Positions 43,825-53,608 are shown, counted from the first letter of the stretch. The stretch: 64,000 bases of DNA from Candidatus Desulfarcum epimagneticum (GCA_900659855.1 CAACVI010000052.1:1-64000), one strand, 5' to 3'. Notes: generated from the sequence alone by a model not told the origin. Numbers and translations: made by a program.

Positions 43825-44531
43825 AGTCGGTCGATCAACGCCAGCATATCCCGAACCGCCCGATCCATTCCCACCAGACTGGCCCGGGACACAATGCTGT
43901 GCCCGATGCTGAATTCGTGTATGCCCATGCCCCGGAAGGCCATGACGGTCTCATACCCGATGCCGTGCCCGGCGTTGGCCACAAGGCCCATGCCGACGGC
44001 GAACTCGGCGGCCCGGGCGATTTTTTCCAGCTCCCGGTCCGCCGACTCCCGGGTCTGGGCGTCGCAGAAAGCGCCGGTGTGGATTTCCACCATCTCGGCC
44101 CCGGCCTCCCCGGCGGCCTTGATCCGGGAGACGTCGGGATCGATGAAGACGCAGGTTTTGATCCCCGCCTTTTTCAGGGCCGCCAGCTCGTCCGAGACGT
44201 TATGGGCGATCACATCCAGCCCCCCTTCGGTGGTGATCTCCTCGTCTTTTTCCGGCACCAGGGTGACGGCGTCGGGCTGGATGTCCACCGCGATTTCAAG
44301 CATTTCAGGGGTGGCGGCCATCTCCAGGGTCAGGCGGGTCTGGACGGTTTGCCTTAAAATCCTCACATCCCGGTCCTGGATGTGGCGCCGGTCTCCCCGG
44401 AGGTGGACCACGACGCCGTTCGCCCCGGCCAGCTCGGCCAGCGCGGCCGCCGCTGCCGGCTCGGGATAGGAAACGCCCCGGGCCTGCCTCAGGGTCGCGA
44501 TGTGATCGACATTCACTGCCAATTCCGGCAT
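43821..44531 (-). CDS. pdxJ: Pyridoxine 5'-phosphate synthase
   Basis: 236 aa. VNVDHIATLRQARGVSYPEP opens the barrel. VVHLRGDRRHIQDRDVRIL and the C-terminal FSIGHSIVSRASLVGM are family hallmarks. It condenses 1-deoxyxylulose 5-phosphate with an aminoacetone phosphate to give pyridoxine phosphate. It is the last gene of phoH-ybeY-pdxJ; its stop codon lies in the end of a dispersed repeat. Confidence 0.96.
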   Translation of the reverse strand: MPELAVNVDHIATLRQARGVSYPEPAAAAALAELAGANGVVVHLRGDRRHIQDRDVRILRQTVQTRLTLEMAATPEMLEIAVDIQPDAVTLVPEKDEEITTEGGLDVIAHNVSDELAALKKAGIKTCVFIDPDVSRIKAAGEAGAEMVEIHTGAFCDAQTRESADRELEKIARAAEFAVGMGLVANAGHGIGYETVMAFRGMGIHEFSIGHSIVSRASLVGMDRAVRDMLALIDRL

Positions 44532-44550
44532 GGCTGCCTCCTTTCTTGAT

Positions 44551-44984
44551 TTAAAGGTTCAAAAGGGTTGAAAGCTCCCGGGCTTTGCGATCCATTTTTT
44601 CGTCCATCGTCCGGGATTTTTCATGGTCGTATCCGAAAAGATGCAAAACCCCGTGGATCAAAAGCTCAAAGAAACGCGTTTCAAAGCCCGCCCCGGAGCT
44701 GTCGCCCTCCCTCTCCGCCGTGTCCGCCGAAATGGCCACGTCGCCCAGGAGATCCGGGGAAATTTCGGAAAACTTTCCCTCTTGCATGGGAAAGGCGATG
44801 ACGTTGGTCGGGCCCTTCCGGCCCAGGTAACGCCTGTTTAAATCCGTCATTTTTTCATCGTCCACAATCAGGATGGACAGCTCGGCCTCCGGGCGCTCCA
44901 GGGCGTTTAAGATGGCGACGGCTTTTTCCTCCACACGGGCCGGGTCGATTTTCAGGCGCGTCTGGTCGTTTCGGATCAAAATGG

Positions 44985-44988
<4 letters not shown>
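44551..44988 (-). CDS. ybeY: Endoribonuclease YbeY
   Basis: 145 aa. The zinc site HGVLHLFGYDHE (H-x3-H-x5-H) is intact, preceded by TNVIAFPMQEG. It processes the 3' end of 16S rRNA and takes part in ribosome quality control. The start overlaps the phoH stop (ATGA), the standard phoH-ybeY arrangement. Confidence 0.95.
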
Positions 44989-45986
<998 letters not shown>

Positions 45987-46123
45987 CCGGCGTATATACC
46001 ATGACCGGCGGCGCCATTGCAATCTCGTTTTTTTGGTGGGAGGGGGGACGCCCGATTTTTTCCAATGGTTTTGCCCCATCTTCTTACATCAGTTGGGCGC
46101 GAAGGGTCAACTGAAAATCCATC

Positions 46124-46152
46124 TTGTGAAGGGGGGCGGTCTGTGATATAAA
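46124..46152 (+). promoter_or_regulatory. Candidate promoter of the small antitoxin-like gene
   Basis: TTGTGA at 46124-46129 and TATAAA at 46147-46152 are 17 bp apart, ending about 52 bp ahead of the ATG at 46205. Confidence 0.45.
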
Positions 46153-46204
46153 ATTTAAAAATTTTTTTTGATGAAAATCGTCGCAAAAAAACAAAGCGAG
46201 GCGG

Positions 46205-46408
46205 ATGATGACACATTTAAACAAACTTCGCCCTCAATATATCACGGATATGGAGGGAAGAAAAATTTCCGTTTCGCTGTTTGTGGAAGAGTTCCAAAAT
46301 CTTCTGGAAGACATACAGTATCTGGCCATTATCGCTGAAAGGCGGGAGGAGCCCATGAAGTCTCACAAAGACTTCATGGCGGAGTTGAAAAAAGATGGCT
46401 TTATTTGA
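46205..46408 (+). CDS. Orphan RelB/Phd-like antitoxin
   Basis: 67 aa. LRPQYITDMEGRKISVSLFV, EFQNLLEDIQYLAIIAERRE and HKDFMAELKKDGFI match a small antitoxin type common in Desulfobacterota (ITD..GKKVSVxLPxxEYExLLEDLEDLA...). These normally precede a RelE toxin with a short overlap. Here the expected toxin start overlaps the antitoxin end but stops after ten codons (see 46395), so the antitoxin is now alone. Confidence 0.65.
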   Translation: MMTHLNKLRPQYITDMEGRKISVSLFVEEFQNLLEDIQYLAIIAERREEPMKSHKDFMAELKKDGFI

Positions 46409-46427
46409 AATACAGTGGAAGACATGA
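46395..46427 (+). pseudogene. Truncated RelE-type toxin start
   Basis: The ATG at 46395 overlaps the antitoxin stop in the +1 frame, as in intact pairs. The ten codons MALFEIQWKT resemble the opening strand of RelE toxins (MxYxIEWKxSAxKEL), but TGA follows and the downstream sequence shows no continuation in any frame that I can see. Confidence 0.45.
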
Positions 46428-46496
46428 GCCCCAAAGGGCTTGACAAAAATTCGCCCATTGAATCAATTTGCTGGACTTTCGATTTGGACGTCTTTT

Positions 46497-46769
46497 TCAC
46501 CAAGGGGCTGTTTCAGATTCTTTCATTTTCTCCGTTAGCCACAGATGAATCAGTGTTTCCGGCAGAATGCCTCTTTTATGTGAAGATTTTGTGATCCGTT
46601 CGTAAAGCTCCGGATCAATCGCGATTCGGCGTCTTTTCGGCGCTCTTATCTTAAACTCAGCGCTCTTGGTTTCATCCCAATAATCGGCCAAGCTATGATT
46701 GTCCCAGAATTCCCTGATTTCTTCCAGAGTGGTCGCTTTTGAGAGGCTCGTTTTATTATTCATCATCAT
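46497..46769 (-). CDS. CopG/BrnA-like antitoxin
   Basis: 90 aa. It begins MMMNNKTSLSKATTLEEIRE, followed by FWDNHSLADYWDETKSAEF and a ribbon-helix-helix-like C-terminus RRIAIDPELYERITKSSHKR...PETLIHLWLTEKM, the layout of CopG-type antitoxins that bind their own operator. The ATG shares its A with the TAA of the upstream gene, so the two are translationally coupled. Toxin-first order matches BrnT-BrnA loci, but the upstream product is not BrnT-like. Confidence 0.75.
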   Translation of the reverse strand: MMMNNKTSLSKATTLEEIREFWDNHSLADYWDETKSAEFKIRAPKRRRIAIDPELYERITKSSHKRGILPETLIHLWLTEKMKESETAPW

Positions 46770-47234
46770 TATTCCTGCCGATCCAGAACAGTGGTCGCTT
46801 TTCTCAACGCCCGCTTTACTTTTTTGACAGCGTCATAAAGACCGTCCAGGTCGCCGGGGTCGGACACCGCGAGGCGGGCGAATTCAACCCCCGCTTTTGC
46901 CAGACTGAACGCCGGGGTATGGATCGCCGGCTGCCCGGCGCTTCCGCGTAATTTTTTGACTTTGGCGGCGATTTCATCTAACTCCGGCTTCCAGTCTTTG
47001 CGGGGTTTGTCCGTTGATGTTTTTTGGTATTTTTTTCGGCCTTTTTCAATTCTGACGATAATGCGGTTGTTTTGTTTGGCCCGCATATAGATTTCTTTTA
47101 AGTCTTTTTTGATTCCCCCCCCCAAAGTAAATGTGGTGTATGCCGAAAAAACCGTCATAAACAATTTTTCCTTCCAAATGGGCGTGATAGACTTCCTGGC
47201 TCAGTCTTGATTTTGTAAGCGGTTTTTTTGTCAC
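46769..47234 (-). pseudogene. Putative toxin gene split by a G9 tract frameshift
   Basis: A GTG start at 47234 (overlapping the mrp-type gene stop by 4 bp) opens MTKKPLTKSRLSQEVYHAH... up to YFGGG. There a run of nine G (minus strand, near 47118-47126) changes frame. With eight G the product would continue GIKKDLKEIYMRAKQ...KKVKRALRKATTVLDRQE for about 155 aa, using the second frame that ends at 46769. I do not recognise the family. Position directly before and coupled to a CopG-type antitoxin suggests a toxin. It may be phase variable, decayed, or a sequencing error. Confidence 0.55.
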
Positions 47235-48991
47235 CCGATAAACATAAAAAGCGCCCCCAGCGCCCCCAGGAGGACCAGCGCGGCCATGACCGGCATGCCG
47301 GCGGGGGTCAGGGTCGCGGTGTCGTGAAAATTTTTTCCAGGGTCGTCTTTTTCGCCGGTCAAAAGCGAGAGCAGGCGGGTCATGGGCCTTTTGAAAAGCC
47401 CGGCCGCCTTTTGGGGAACGCGGAGAATGAATATTTTTTCCAGCGAGCCCGCGATTCCTGAGGACACGGCGGTGGCGGCGCCCACGACCAGCGCGGCTCC
47501 CTTTCGGTAGAACCAGTCGGTGTCCAGGTTGACGGCGCGGATTTCAGAGGGATAATACCCCGATTTTAAAAGGAGGTAAAAGGCGAATATTCCAAACATC
47601 AACAGCTGAAGCTGCGCCACCACATGGGAGGATGTGTAGGGGACATAATCCACCGGGTAGGGCAGGATGTGGTACAGGAATTGGGGGAACACGCCGATGA
47701 ACACGCACAGGAAGGCGGCGATTCCCATGGCGATCATCATATTCAGCGGGGGCTCCTTGGCCCGGATTCCGGAGTCGTGGCCGAAAAAAGTGAAAAACGG
47801 CACTTTTATTCCGGCATGGGCGATGACCCCCGCCGAGGCGAACTGGAGCATGAGCCAGATGAGGGTCAGGTGGTTGTTTCCGGCGGCGCTGATGATCATG
47901 GATTTGCTCACGAAACCGCTGAAGAGGGGAAAGGCGGAAATAGATGCGGCCCCGATCACGCAAAAGAGACAGGTGACGGGCATGGTTTTGTGCAGCCCTC
48001 CGATGTCTGTGCATTTGATTTTGCCCGTCATATGCAAAACGGACCCCGCCGCCATGAAAAGCAGGGCCTTGTAAAGAATGTGGCAGAAGGCGTGGGAAAC
48101 GGCGCCGTTGATGGCCAGTTGGGTTCCGATGCCGATGCCGCACATCATAAAACCCACCTGGTTCATCAGGCTGTAAGAAAGAACGCGCCGGATGTCGTTT
48201 TCGATCTCCGCGTAAAAAACCGGGAGGATGGTCATGACGGCGCCCAGCCAGATCAAAATTTCGGCCCCGGGAAACATTCTGGCCATGACGTAAACGGCGC
48301 TCTTGGTGGTGAAGGCGCTTAAGAAAACCGCCCCGGTCACGGTGGATTCCGGGTAGGCGTCCTTCAGCCAGGGATGTATGGGGGGAATGGCGGCGTTCAC
48401 CGCTATCCCGATGAAAATAAGCCAGGCGGACATGCCGCTTAAGTCCATATAGGCAAACTGGATGGATCCGGTTTCATGGATGCGCGTCAGTATGCCCGCG
48501 AGCAGGCAAAGGCCCCCGAAAATGTGGACCAGGATATACCGGAAGGCGGCCTTCCGGGCCGGATCGGTTCGAGACGCCAGAACCAGGAAAGTGGACGAAA
48601 TCGCCATGATTTCCCAGAAAATGTAAAGGGTGAGGAAATCTCCGGCAAATGTCACCCCCAGGGCCGACCCGGCGTAGCACAGACCGGCCACATGCTGGAG
48701 CTTGTCGTTCACTTTCATCGAAAAGATGACGGCGATGAATGAGATGAGGGTGAAGATCAGTCCGAACACCCGGCTCAGGCGGTCGATTCGCCCCGGAACA
48801 AGGTCGTAACCGAGAAAGGACACATTCCAGTGGGCGCCTTCCGGTATCTGCGCGATGATCATAAAGGAAAGCGCGGGAATAAGAAGCATAAAGGCCGACC
48901 TGGCCTTTCCCCTGAGCAGGGGCGTGAGCATGGCGCCGGCGATGAATATGAGGGCCGGCGGAAATCCTTGATGAAACAGCGTGTCATTCAT
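47231..48991 (-). CDS. Mrp-type antiporter large subunit (third MrpD/NuoL-like)
   Basis: 586 aa with about 14-16 hydrophobic helices. The proton-conducting core is recognisable: HPWLKDAYPESTVTGAVFL and TKSAVYVMARMF (conserved Lys region), FYAEIENDIRRVLSYSLMNQ. The C-terminal extension of about 100 residues includes a charged loop before a last helix (AALVLLGALGALFMFIG). It would translocate H+ or exchange cations. It overlaps the upstream 81-aa gene by 8 bp and is the last mrp gene of the cluster. Confidence 0.88.
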   Translation of the reverse strand: MNDTLFHQGFPPALIFIAGAMLTPLLRGKARSAFMLLIPALSFMIIAQIPEGAHWNVSFLGYDLVPGRIDRLSRVFGLIFTLISFIAVIFSMKVNDKLQHVAGLCYAGSALGVTFAGDFLTLYIFWEIMAISSTFLVLASRTDPARKAAFRYILVHIFGGLCLLAGILTRIHETGSIQFAYMDLSGMSAWLIFIGIAVNAAIPPIHPWLKDAYPESTVTGAVFLSAFTTKSAVYVMARMFPGAEILIWLGAVMTILPVFYAEIENDIRRVLSYSLMNQVGFMMCGIGIGTQLAINGAVSHAFCHILYKALLFMAAGSVLHMTGKIKCTDIGGLHKTMPVTCLFCVIGAASISAFPLFSGFVSKSMIISAAGNNHLTLIWLMLQFASAGVIAHAGIKVPFFTFFGHDSGIRAKEPPLNMMIAMGIAAFLCVFIGVFPQFLYHILPYPVDYVPYTSSHVVAQLQLLMFGIFAFYLLLKSGYYPSEIRAVNLDTDWFYRKGAALVVGAATAVSSGIAGSLEKIFILRVPQKAAGLFKRPMTRLLSLLTGEKDDPGKNFHDTATLTPAGMPVMAALVLLGALGALFMFIG

Positions 48992-49229
48992 AATAATCTT
49001 CGTCCCGTTTAAGGAAAAAACGCAGGGCCTTTGAGGTGAATATGACCAGGGCGCAAGCCGCGAATCCGTAAACCGCGAAAAAACCGAACGCGCCCTCGAA
49101 GGGGAAGTGGGGATGCTTATGGATGAAAAGCTCGGCGATCAGAAGAGCCGCGAGGACGGCGAACATGGCCCGGATGACTCTTTGGACGTTTCGGGGGTTG
49201 TCAAACAGTTTGATTTCTTTTTTCATCAT
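48984..49229 (-). CDS. Small membrane protein in mrp-type cluster
   Basis: 81 aa. A basic start (KKEIKLFDNPRNVQRVIRA) precedes two hydrophobic helices (about 22-37 and 48-68), ending RFFLKRDEDYYE. No family is recognised. It lies between two antiporter genes with an 8 bp overlap downstream, so it is probably an accessory subunit. Confidence 0.65.
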   Translation of the reverse strand: MMKKEIKLFDNPRNVQRVIRAMFAVLAALLIAELFIHKHPHFPFEGAFGFFAVYGFAACALVIFTSKALRFFLKRDEDYYE

Positions 49230-49257
49230 GCTTCCTAAATCCGCAAGTCGTTAGAAT

Positions 49258-49383
49258 TCAAATAAAAACGAAGGCCAGATACACCATCGCCGACCAGAAC
49301 ACAATATGGAAAACGGTTTTAAAGCCGGGCTCCGCCTCATAGACGACTTCGTCGTGAGAACTCCCGTTGTCTTTTGGATTCAT
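49258..49383 (-). CDS. 41-aa membrane protein in mrp-type cluster
   Basis: MNPKDNGSSHDEVVYEAEPG, then one hydrophobic helix (FKTVFHIVFWSAMVYLAFVF). GGATAACC, a weak ribosome site, precedes the ATG. It lies 4 bp after the second large subunit gene and 28 bp before the 81-aa gene, on the same strand. The clean charged-then-hydrophobic layout and the operon spacing support a real small subunit. Confidence 0.6.
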   Translation of the reverse strand: MNPKDNGSSHDEVVYEAEPGFKTVFHIVFWSAMVYLAFVFI

Positions 49384-49387
49384 GTGG

Positions 49388-50863
49388 TTATCCTCCTGTC
49401 AGCGCCCGCGCCGCCATCCTGGCAAGGGAAAGGAAAAAGCCGGGGCTGATAAAAAGCAGAAAAGAGACGCATGCCGTCAGGACAGGCGGCGCCAGGGTCA
49501 AAAAGGGCGCCTCGCTGATTTTCGCGTCTGCGAACGCGGGGCTTTTTTCAAAAAAGGCCTGGTACACAATGGGCAGAAAATAGGCCGCGTTGAGCATGGA
49601 GCTGGTCAGAAGAACCACGAGAACCGGAAAATTTCCGGACTCCACGCATCCCATGGCCAGGTTCCATTTGCTTAAAAAGCCCCCGAAGGGGGGAAGGCCG
49701 ATGACGCTTAAGGACCCGAAGAAAAAGGCGGTCATGGTGACCGGCATTTTTTTCCCGATGCCCTTCATCTCGCTGATATTTTTAATCCCTGTGTTCACCA
49801 GAATGGCCCCGGCGCAGAAAAACAGGGTGATTTTTCCAAAGGCGTGCATGACGATGTGAACCATGCCCCCGGCGACGCCGCTTGCGGTCAAAAGCCCGCC
49901 GGCCAGGACAATGTAGGACAGCTGGCCCACGGTGGAATAGGCCAGCCGGGCTTTCAGGTTGTCCTGTTTAAGCGCGAAGACCGAGGCCACGATGATGGTG
50001 ACCGAAGCCAGCCACAGAAGAATCGTGTCCAGGAAAAACTCCCGCATCACATCGGGCCCGAAGACATACAGGCAGACCCTCAGAAGCGAAAAGACCCCCA
50101 CCTTGACCACGGCCACTGCGTGGAGCAGGGAGCTGACCGGCGTGGGGGCCACCATGGCCGAGGGAAGCCAGGAGTGGACGGGCATGATCCCGGCCTTTCC
50201 GATCCCGAAGACGAAAAGAAGAAACATCAGGATCGCAAGCGGCGCGGACAGCGCGCCGGAAAGAATTCCGTCCGGCGAAAAGTCCAGGGTCCCGGTCAGC
50301 GTGTAAGTCAAAATCATGGCGGGCAGGAAAAAGGCGATGGAGCCGCCCATGAGGTAGGTCAGGTACTTCCGGCCCGAGGATTTGGACTCGGGGTTCTGAT
50401 GGTGGGTGACCAGGGGATAGGTGGACAGGGAAAGCAGCTCGTAAAACATGTACAGGGTCAGAAGGTTCCCGGAAAAGGCCACCCCGATCGCCGATGAAAG
50501 CGCCAGGGCGAAAAAGGCGTAAAATCGTGTCTGGGAATGCTCGTCCAGGGAACGCATGTACCCGATGGAATAAACAGTGGTCACGATCCACAGGGAGGAG
50601 GCCACCAGGGCGAAAAGAAGCCCGAAGGGGTCCACCCGGAATGTCAGCCCGACGCCCGGGAGAAGGTCCACGACGTGAAAAACCAGGATTTTTCCCGCCA
50701 GCGCGTCGGGGATCATGGAGAGCACAATGCCCAGCTTGACAAAGGCGATGGCGAAGATGATCGATTCCCGAAGGTTCGGCCGTTTTCCGGCCAGCGCGAT
50801 GAACAGGGCGCCGGCCAGGGAGACGGCCACCGCGAACAATGGTTTACAGGTCAGAATTTCCAT
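49388..50863 (-). CDS. Mrp-type antiporter large subunit (second MrpD/NuoL-like)
   Basis: 491 aa with about 14 helices. The core motif HSWLPSAMVAPTPVSSLLHA followed by VAVVKVGVFSLLR carries the channel His/Lys residues of complex-I-like antiporters, and ARLAYSTVGQLSYIVL is also typical. It is related to the MrpA N-terminal, MrpD and NuoL/M/N group; the exact type cannot be settled by eye. It lies 25 bp from the previous large subunit gene. Confidence 0.88.
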   Translation of the reverse strand: MEILTCKPLFAVAVSLAGALFIALAGKRPNLRESIIFAIAFVKLGIVLSMIPDALAGKILVFHVVDLLPGVGLTFRVDPFGLLFALVASSLWIVTTVYSIGYMRSLDEHSQTRFYAFFALALSSAIGVAFSGNLLTLYMFYELLSLSTYPLVTHHQNPESKSSGRKYLTYLMGGSIAFFLPAMILTYTLTGTLDFSPDGILSGALSAPLAILMFLLFVFGIGKAGIMPVHSWLPSAMVAPTPVSSLLHAVAVVKVGVFSLLRVCLYVFGPDVMREFFLDTILLWLASVTIIVASVFALKQDNLKARLAYSTVGQLSYIVLAGGLLTASGVAGGMVHIVMHAFGKITLFFCAGAILVNTGIKNISEMKGIGKKMPVTMTAFFFGSLSVIGLPPFGGFLSKWNLAMGCVESGNFPVLVVLLTSSMLNAAYFLPIVYQAFFEKSPAFADAKISEAPFLTLAPPVLTACVSFLLFISPGFFLSLARMAARALTGG

Positions 50864-50888
50864 ATGGTTTTGCTTTTCAACGGCGTCC

Positions 50889-52382
50889 TTACAGCGCCGG
50901 GATCGCCAGGTTGATGATGTGTTCCATGATCGGCTGGTTAAAAAGGCCGATGAGCGCGATGGCGGCCGCCGCCGCGATCAGGGGAATGAGCATGCTCGCG
51001 GGCGCCTCGCTGATGACGGAGGCGCCATGCCCGGGGTCGTGATGATGGGATTCGTCCGGGCTTTGGAACGAGTATCCGATTTCAAAAATTCTGAAAAACA
51101 CAATCACGTTGACCAGGCTGGAAAAAAGAAGCGCCGCGACAAAGCCCCACGCGCCTTCGGCGATGGCCCCGCTGATCAAAAGCCACTTGCTGAAAAATCC
51201 GCACGTGGGCGGAACGCCGATGATGGACAGGGCGGCGATGGCGAACCCGGCCATGGTGACGGGCATTTTTTTAAACAGATCCTTAAAATCCGACAGGGAG
51301 CGCCCCTGGGTCTTGAATGTCACGATTCCGGCCACGAAAAAAAGCGCCAGGGTCATGACGGCGTCGTTGAGGATGTGCAGAACCACGCCCTTTAAAGCCG
51401 TCGGGTTCGCCAGGCCGACGCCCCCGGCCATGTACCCGACTTCGGCCACGATGATATAGCACAGCATGCGTCTGTAGTCGGTCTGGGACAGCGCCTTGAA
51501 GGCCCCCGCGACAATGGCGATGGTCCCGGCCCACAGCAGGATGTCGGTTCCCGCCAGCATGGCGATGGAAAAGGACGGGTCAAACACGTCAAAGACCACC
51601 CGCAGCATGACATACACGGACACCTTGGTCATCAGGGGGGCGATGAGCGCGGCCGAGGCGGACGGGGCGCTGGAATAGGCGTCGGGGAGCCATGTGTGAA
51701 GGGGGAAAAGCCCCATTTTGACGGCGATGCCCACGATGAGAAAAGCGAACGCCGTCAGGACGGTTCTGGAGTCGTGGAGCGCGGGCAGAATCCGGGCGAT
51801 GTCCGCCATGTTCAGGGAGCCGGTTACCATGTAGAGGTATCCCACCCCCAGAAGGTAAAAGCAGGCCCCGATGGTCCCCAGGATGATATACCGGAACGTG
51901 GCCACGCAGGCGCCGTCCTCCCCGGCGGCGATCAGGGCGTAGCCGGTGATGGAGGTGATCTCTAAAAAGACATACAGGTTGAACATGTCGCCGGTGATGA
52001 CGATTCCGGTGAGGCCGGTGGTCTGGAGCAGGAAAAGGGAGTAAAACCAGGTCTCTTTTCCGGCCAGCTCGCGCCGGACCGTTTCTTTGGAAAACACGGC
52101 GGCCAGAAAGGCCGTCCCGGAGACAATGGCCAGCATCAGGGCGTTTAAGGGATCGATGACGCATTCAATGCCCCACGGGGGCCGCCAGTTTCCCACGTAG
52201 TAGTGGATGGGGCCCGAAGTCGTGGCCTGGAGCAGGAGCATGGCCGAAAAAATCCCGGACACGGCCAGCGCCGGAAGGGTCAGGGCGTAGGGCCATTTTT
52301 CGTTAAAGAGCCCGGCCACAGGCGCGATGACGGCCGCGATAAGCGGGATGACAAGGACTAAAATGGGGGCCTGGTCCATCAT
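50889..52382 (-). CDS. Mrp-type antiporter large subunit (first MrpD-like)
   Basis: 497 aa with about 14 helices. The conserved elements are MGLFPLHTWLPDAYSSAPSA, LMTKVSVYVMLRVV and TDYRRMLCYIIVAEVGYMAGG, with FSKETVRRELAGKETWFYSL in the N-terminal part. It is closest in feel to MrpD. The start overlaps the stop of the MnhC-type gene by 4 bp, as in canonical mrp operons (C then D). Confidence 0.9.
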   Translation of the reverse strand: MMDQAPILVLVIPLIAAVIAPVAGLFNEKWPYALTLPALAVSGIFSAMLLLQATTSGPIHYYVGNWRPPWGIECVIDPLNALMLAIVSGTAFLAAVFSKETVRRELAGKETWFYSLFLLQTTGLTGIVITGDMFNLYVFLEITSITGYALIAAGEDGACVATFRYIILGTIGACFYLLGVGYLYMVTGSLNMADIARILPALHDSRTVLTAFAFLIVGIAVKMGLFPLHTWLPDAYSSAPSASAALIAPLMTKVSVYVMLRVVFDVFDPSFSIAMLAGTDILLWAGTIAIVAGAFKALSQTDYRRMLCYIIVAEVGYMAGGVGLANPTALKGVVLHILNDAVMTLALFFVAGIVTFKTQGRSLSDFKDLFKKMPVTMAGFAIAALSIIGVPPTCGFFSKWLLISGAIAEGAWGFVAALLFSSLVNVIVFFRIFEIGYSFQSPDESHHHDPGHGASVISEAPASMLIPLIAAAAAIALIGLFNQPIMEHIINLAIPAL

Positions 52383-52765
52383 TTCAGGGCCTCGAATATT
52401 TCGTCTTCCTCAACCGTGCCGAAACGCCGGTAAATTTTGATCAAAACGGCCAGCGCCACCCCTAGGGTGGCCACCATGACCACGATGGCGGTGAGCATGA
52501 GCACATGGGGAAGGGGGTTCAAGTAAGCGGCGGCGTCGATGACGGCGTCGTGGCCATGGGGCCCGTGATGCGCCACAATGGGAAGGGTGGCCCCCCCTTT
52601 TTTGGAGGAAATGGAGACGTAAAACAGGATGATGGCTGTTTGAAAAATGTTGAGGCCGATGATCTTTTTCACCAGGTTCCGCTTGGCCATAATGGCGTAA
52701 AATCCCGTCATCATGAGCAGAATGTAGAACCAGTAGTTGTATTTTCCGATGATGAACTCGAGCAT
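52379..52765 (-). CDS. mnhC: Mrp antiporter subunit C (NuoK-like)
   Basis: 128 aa with three helices. YNYWFYILLMMTGFYAIMAK, KIIGLNIFQTAIILFYVSIS and PLPHVLMLTAIVVMVATLGV match the MrpC/NuoK fold, including the helix-2 Asn/Gln area. A His-rich loop (HHGPHGHD) between helices 2 and 3 is unusual and could bind metal. It is coupled to the following large subunit. Confidence 0.92.
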   Translation of the reverse strand: MLEFIIGKYNYWFYILLMMTGFYAIMAKRNLVKKIIGLNIFQTAIILFYVSISSKKGGATLPIVAHHGPHGHDAVIDAAAYLNPLPHVLMLTAIVVMVATLGVALAVLIKIYRRFGTVEEDEIFEALK

Positions 52766-52774
52766 GCCGATCCT

Positions 52775-53056
52775 TTAACTGTGTTTTTTTCGCCGTCTCT
52801 TCAAAAGAAACACGCAGGCCACGCCCGCCGAGAATATCACGGCGGTCTCTCCCATGGTGTCGTATCCCCTGTAGTCGCCCAGCACCGCCGTCACGATGTT
52901 CGGCGTGGCGGTTTCCTCGACGGCCTTTTCAATGTAGCGGGGGGAGACATGAACGCTCGCCGGCGAATTCGGGTCCCCCCACCCGGGCATGTCCAGCGTT
53001 CCGTAAACCAGGACGGCCCCTGTGGCCAGGGCCGCGATGAAAGCCGGGATTTTCAA
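52775..53056 (-). CDS. MbhE-type subunit (C-terminal MrpA piece), TTG start
   Basis: 93 aa. I start at the TTG at 53056, with AAGGAG nine bases upstream and a 4 bp overlap with the previous stop; the open frame further upstream only shadows that gene. IPAFIAALATGAVLVYGTLD, SPRYIEKAVEETATPNIVTA and YRGYDTMGETAVIFSAGVAC match the hydrogenase-subunit E/MrpA C-terminal domain. In this cluster MrpA is thus split. Confidence 0.85.
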   Translation of the reverse strand: MKIPAFIAALATGAVLVYGTLDMPGWGDPNSPASVHVSPRYIEKAVEETATPNIVTAVLGDYRGYDTMGETAVIFSAGVACVFLLKRRRKKHS

Positions 53057-53298
53057 TCTTTTGATCTCCTTGTGGTTTTGCTCAACGCCGCGATCATCAG
53101 GATGGTCCCGATGCCGGCGCTCACGGACGCCTCGGTGAACGCCACGTCCACGGCGCCCATCTGCGCCCATATGAGGCACATGAAAAAGCTGTACGCGCTC
53201 AGCGCCATGACGGCGCTCAAAAGGTCCTTGACGGTGATGGCTGTGACGGCGCAGATCAGGGTGAGAATCAGAAGCGCGATGTCAAAGGCTGGTATCAT
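53053..53298 (-). CDS. MbhD-type (DUF4040) subunit
   Basis: 81 aa with three helices. FDIALLILTLICAVTAITVK, SAVMALSAYSFFMCLIWAQM and AFTEASVSAGIGTILMIAAL match the DUF4040/MbhD domain, equivalent to a C-terminal segment of MrpA and to NuoJ-type helices; the Glu in AFTEASVS is the conserved charged position. It overlaps both neighbours. Confidence 0.9.
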   Translation of the reverse strand: MIPAFDIALLILTLICAVTAITVKDLLSAVMALSAYSFFMCLIWAQMGAVDVAFTEASVSAGIGTILMIAALSKTTRRSKD

Positions 53299-53608
53299 TT
53301 TGATCCTCCTCGCTCACGATGAGGGGCTCTCCGCATCTTAAGCCCGCCCGGGACAGGGCGTGGGTGGCGGTGGGCTGGGCCAGAAACATGAAAACCGCGA
53401 TGAACAGTATTTTAACGCTGGTCAGGCTCAGTCCCTCGTAGAGGCTGAATCCGATTAAAAAAAGCAGAACCGCCAGGGTGTCCCCCTTTCCCGTGGCGTG
53501 AAGCCGGCTGAAAAAATCGGGGAACCGGAGCAGACCGATGGTGGCGGTGAGAAAGAAAAACAGCCCCCCGGTCATAAAGACAACGGCGGCGATTTTGGCG
53601 ATGGTCAT
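53282..53608 (-). CDS. mnhG: Mrp antiporter subunit G
   Basis: 108 aa with three helices. LFFFLTATIGLLRFPDFFSR and HATGKGDTLAVLLFLIGFSL are MnhG signatures. It overlaps the MnhF stop by 4 bp and the DUF4040 start by 17 bp, the usual F-G order. Confidence 0.93.
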   Translation of the reverse strand: MTIAKIAAVVFMTGGLFFFLTATIGLLRFPDFFSRLHATGKGDTLAVLLFLIGFSLYEGLSLTSVKILFIAVFMFLAQPTATHALSRAGLRCGEPLIVSEEDQNDTSL

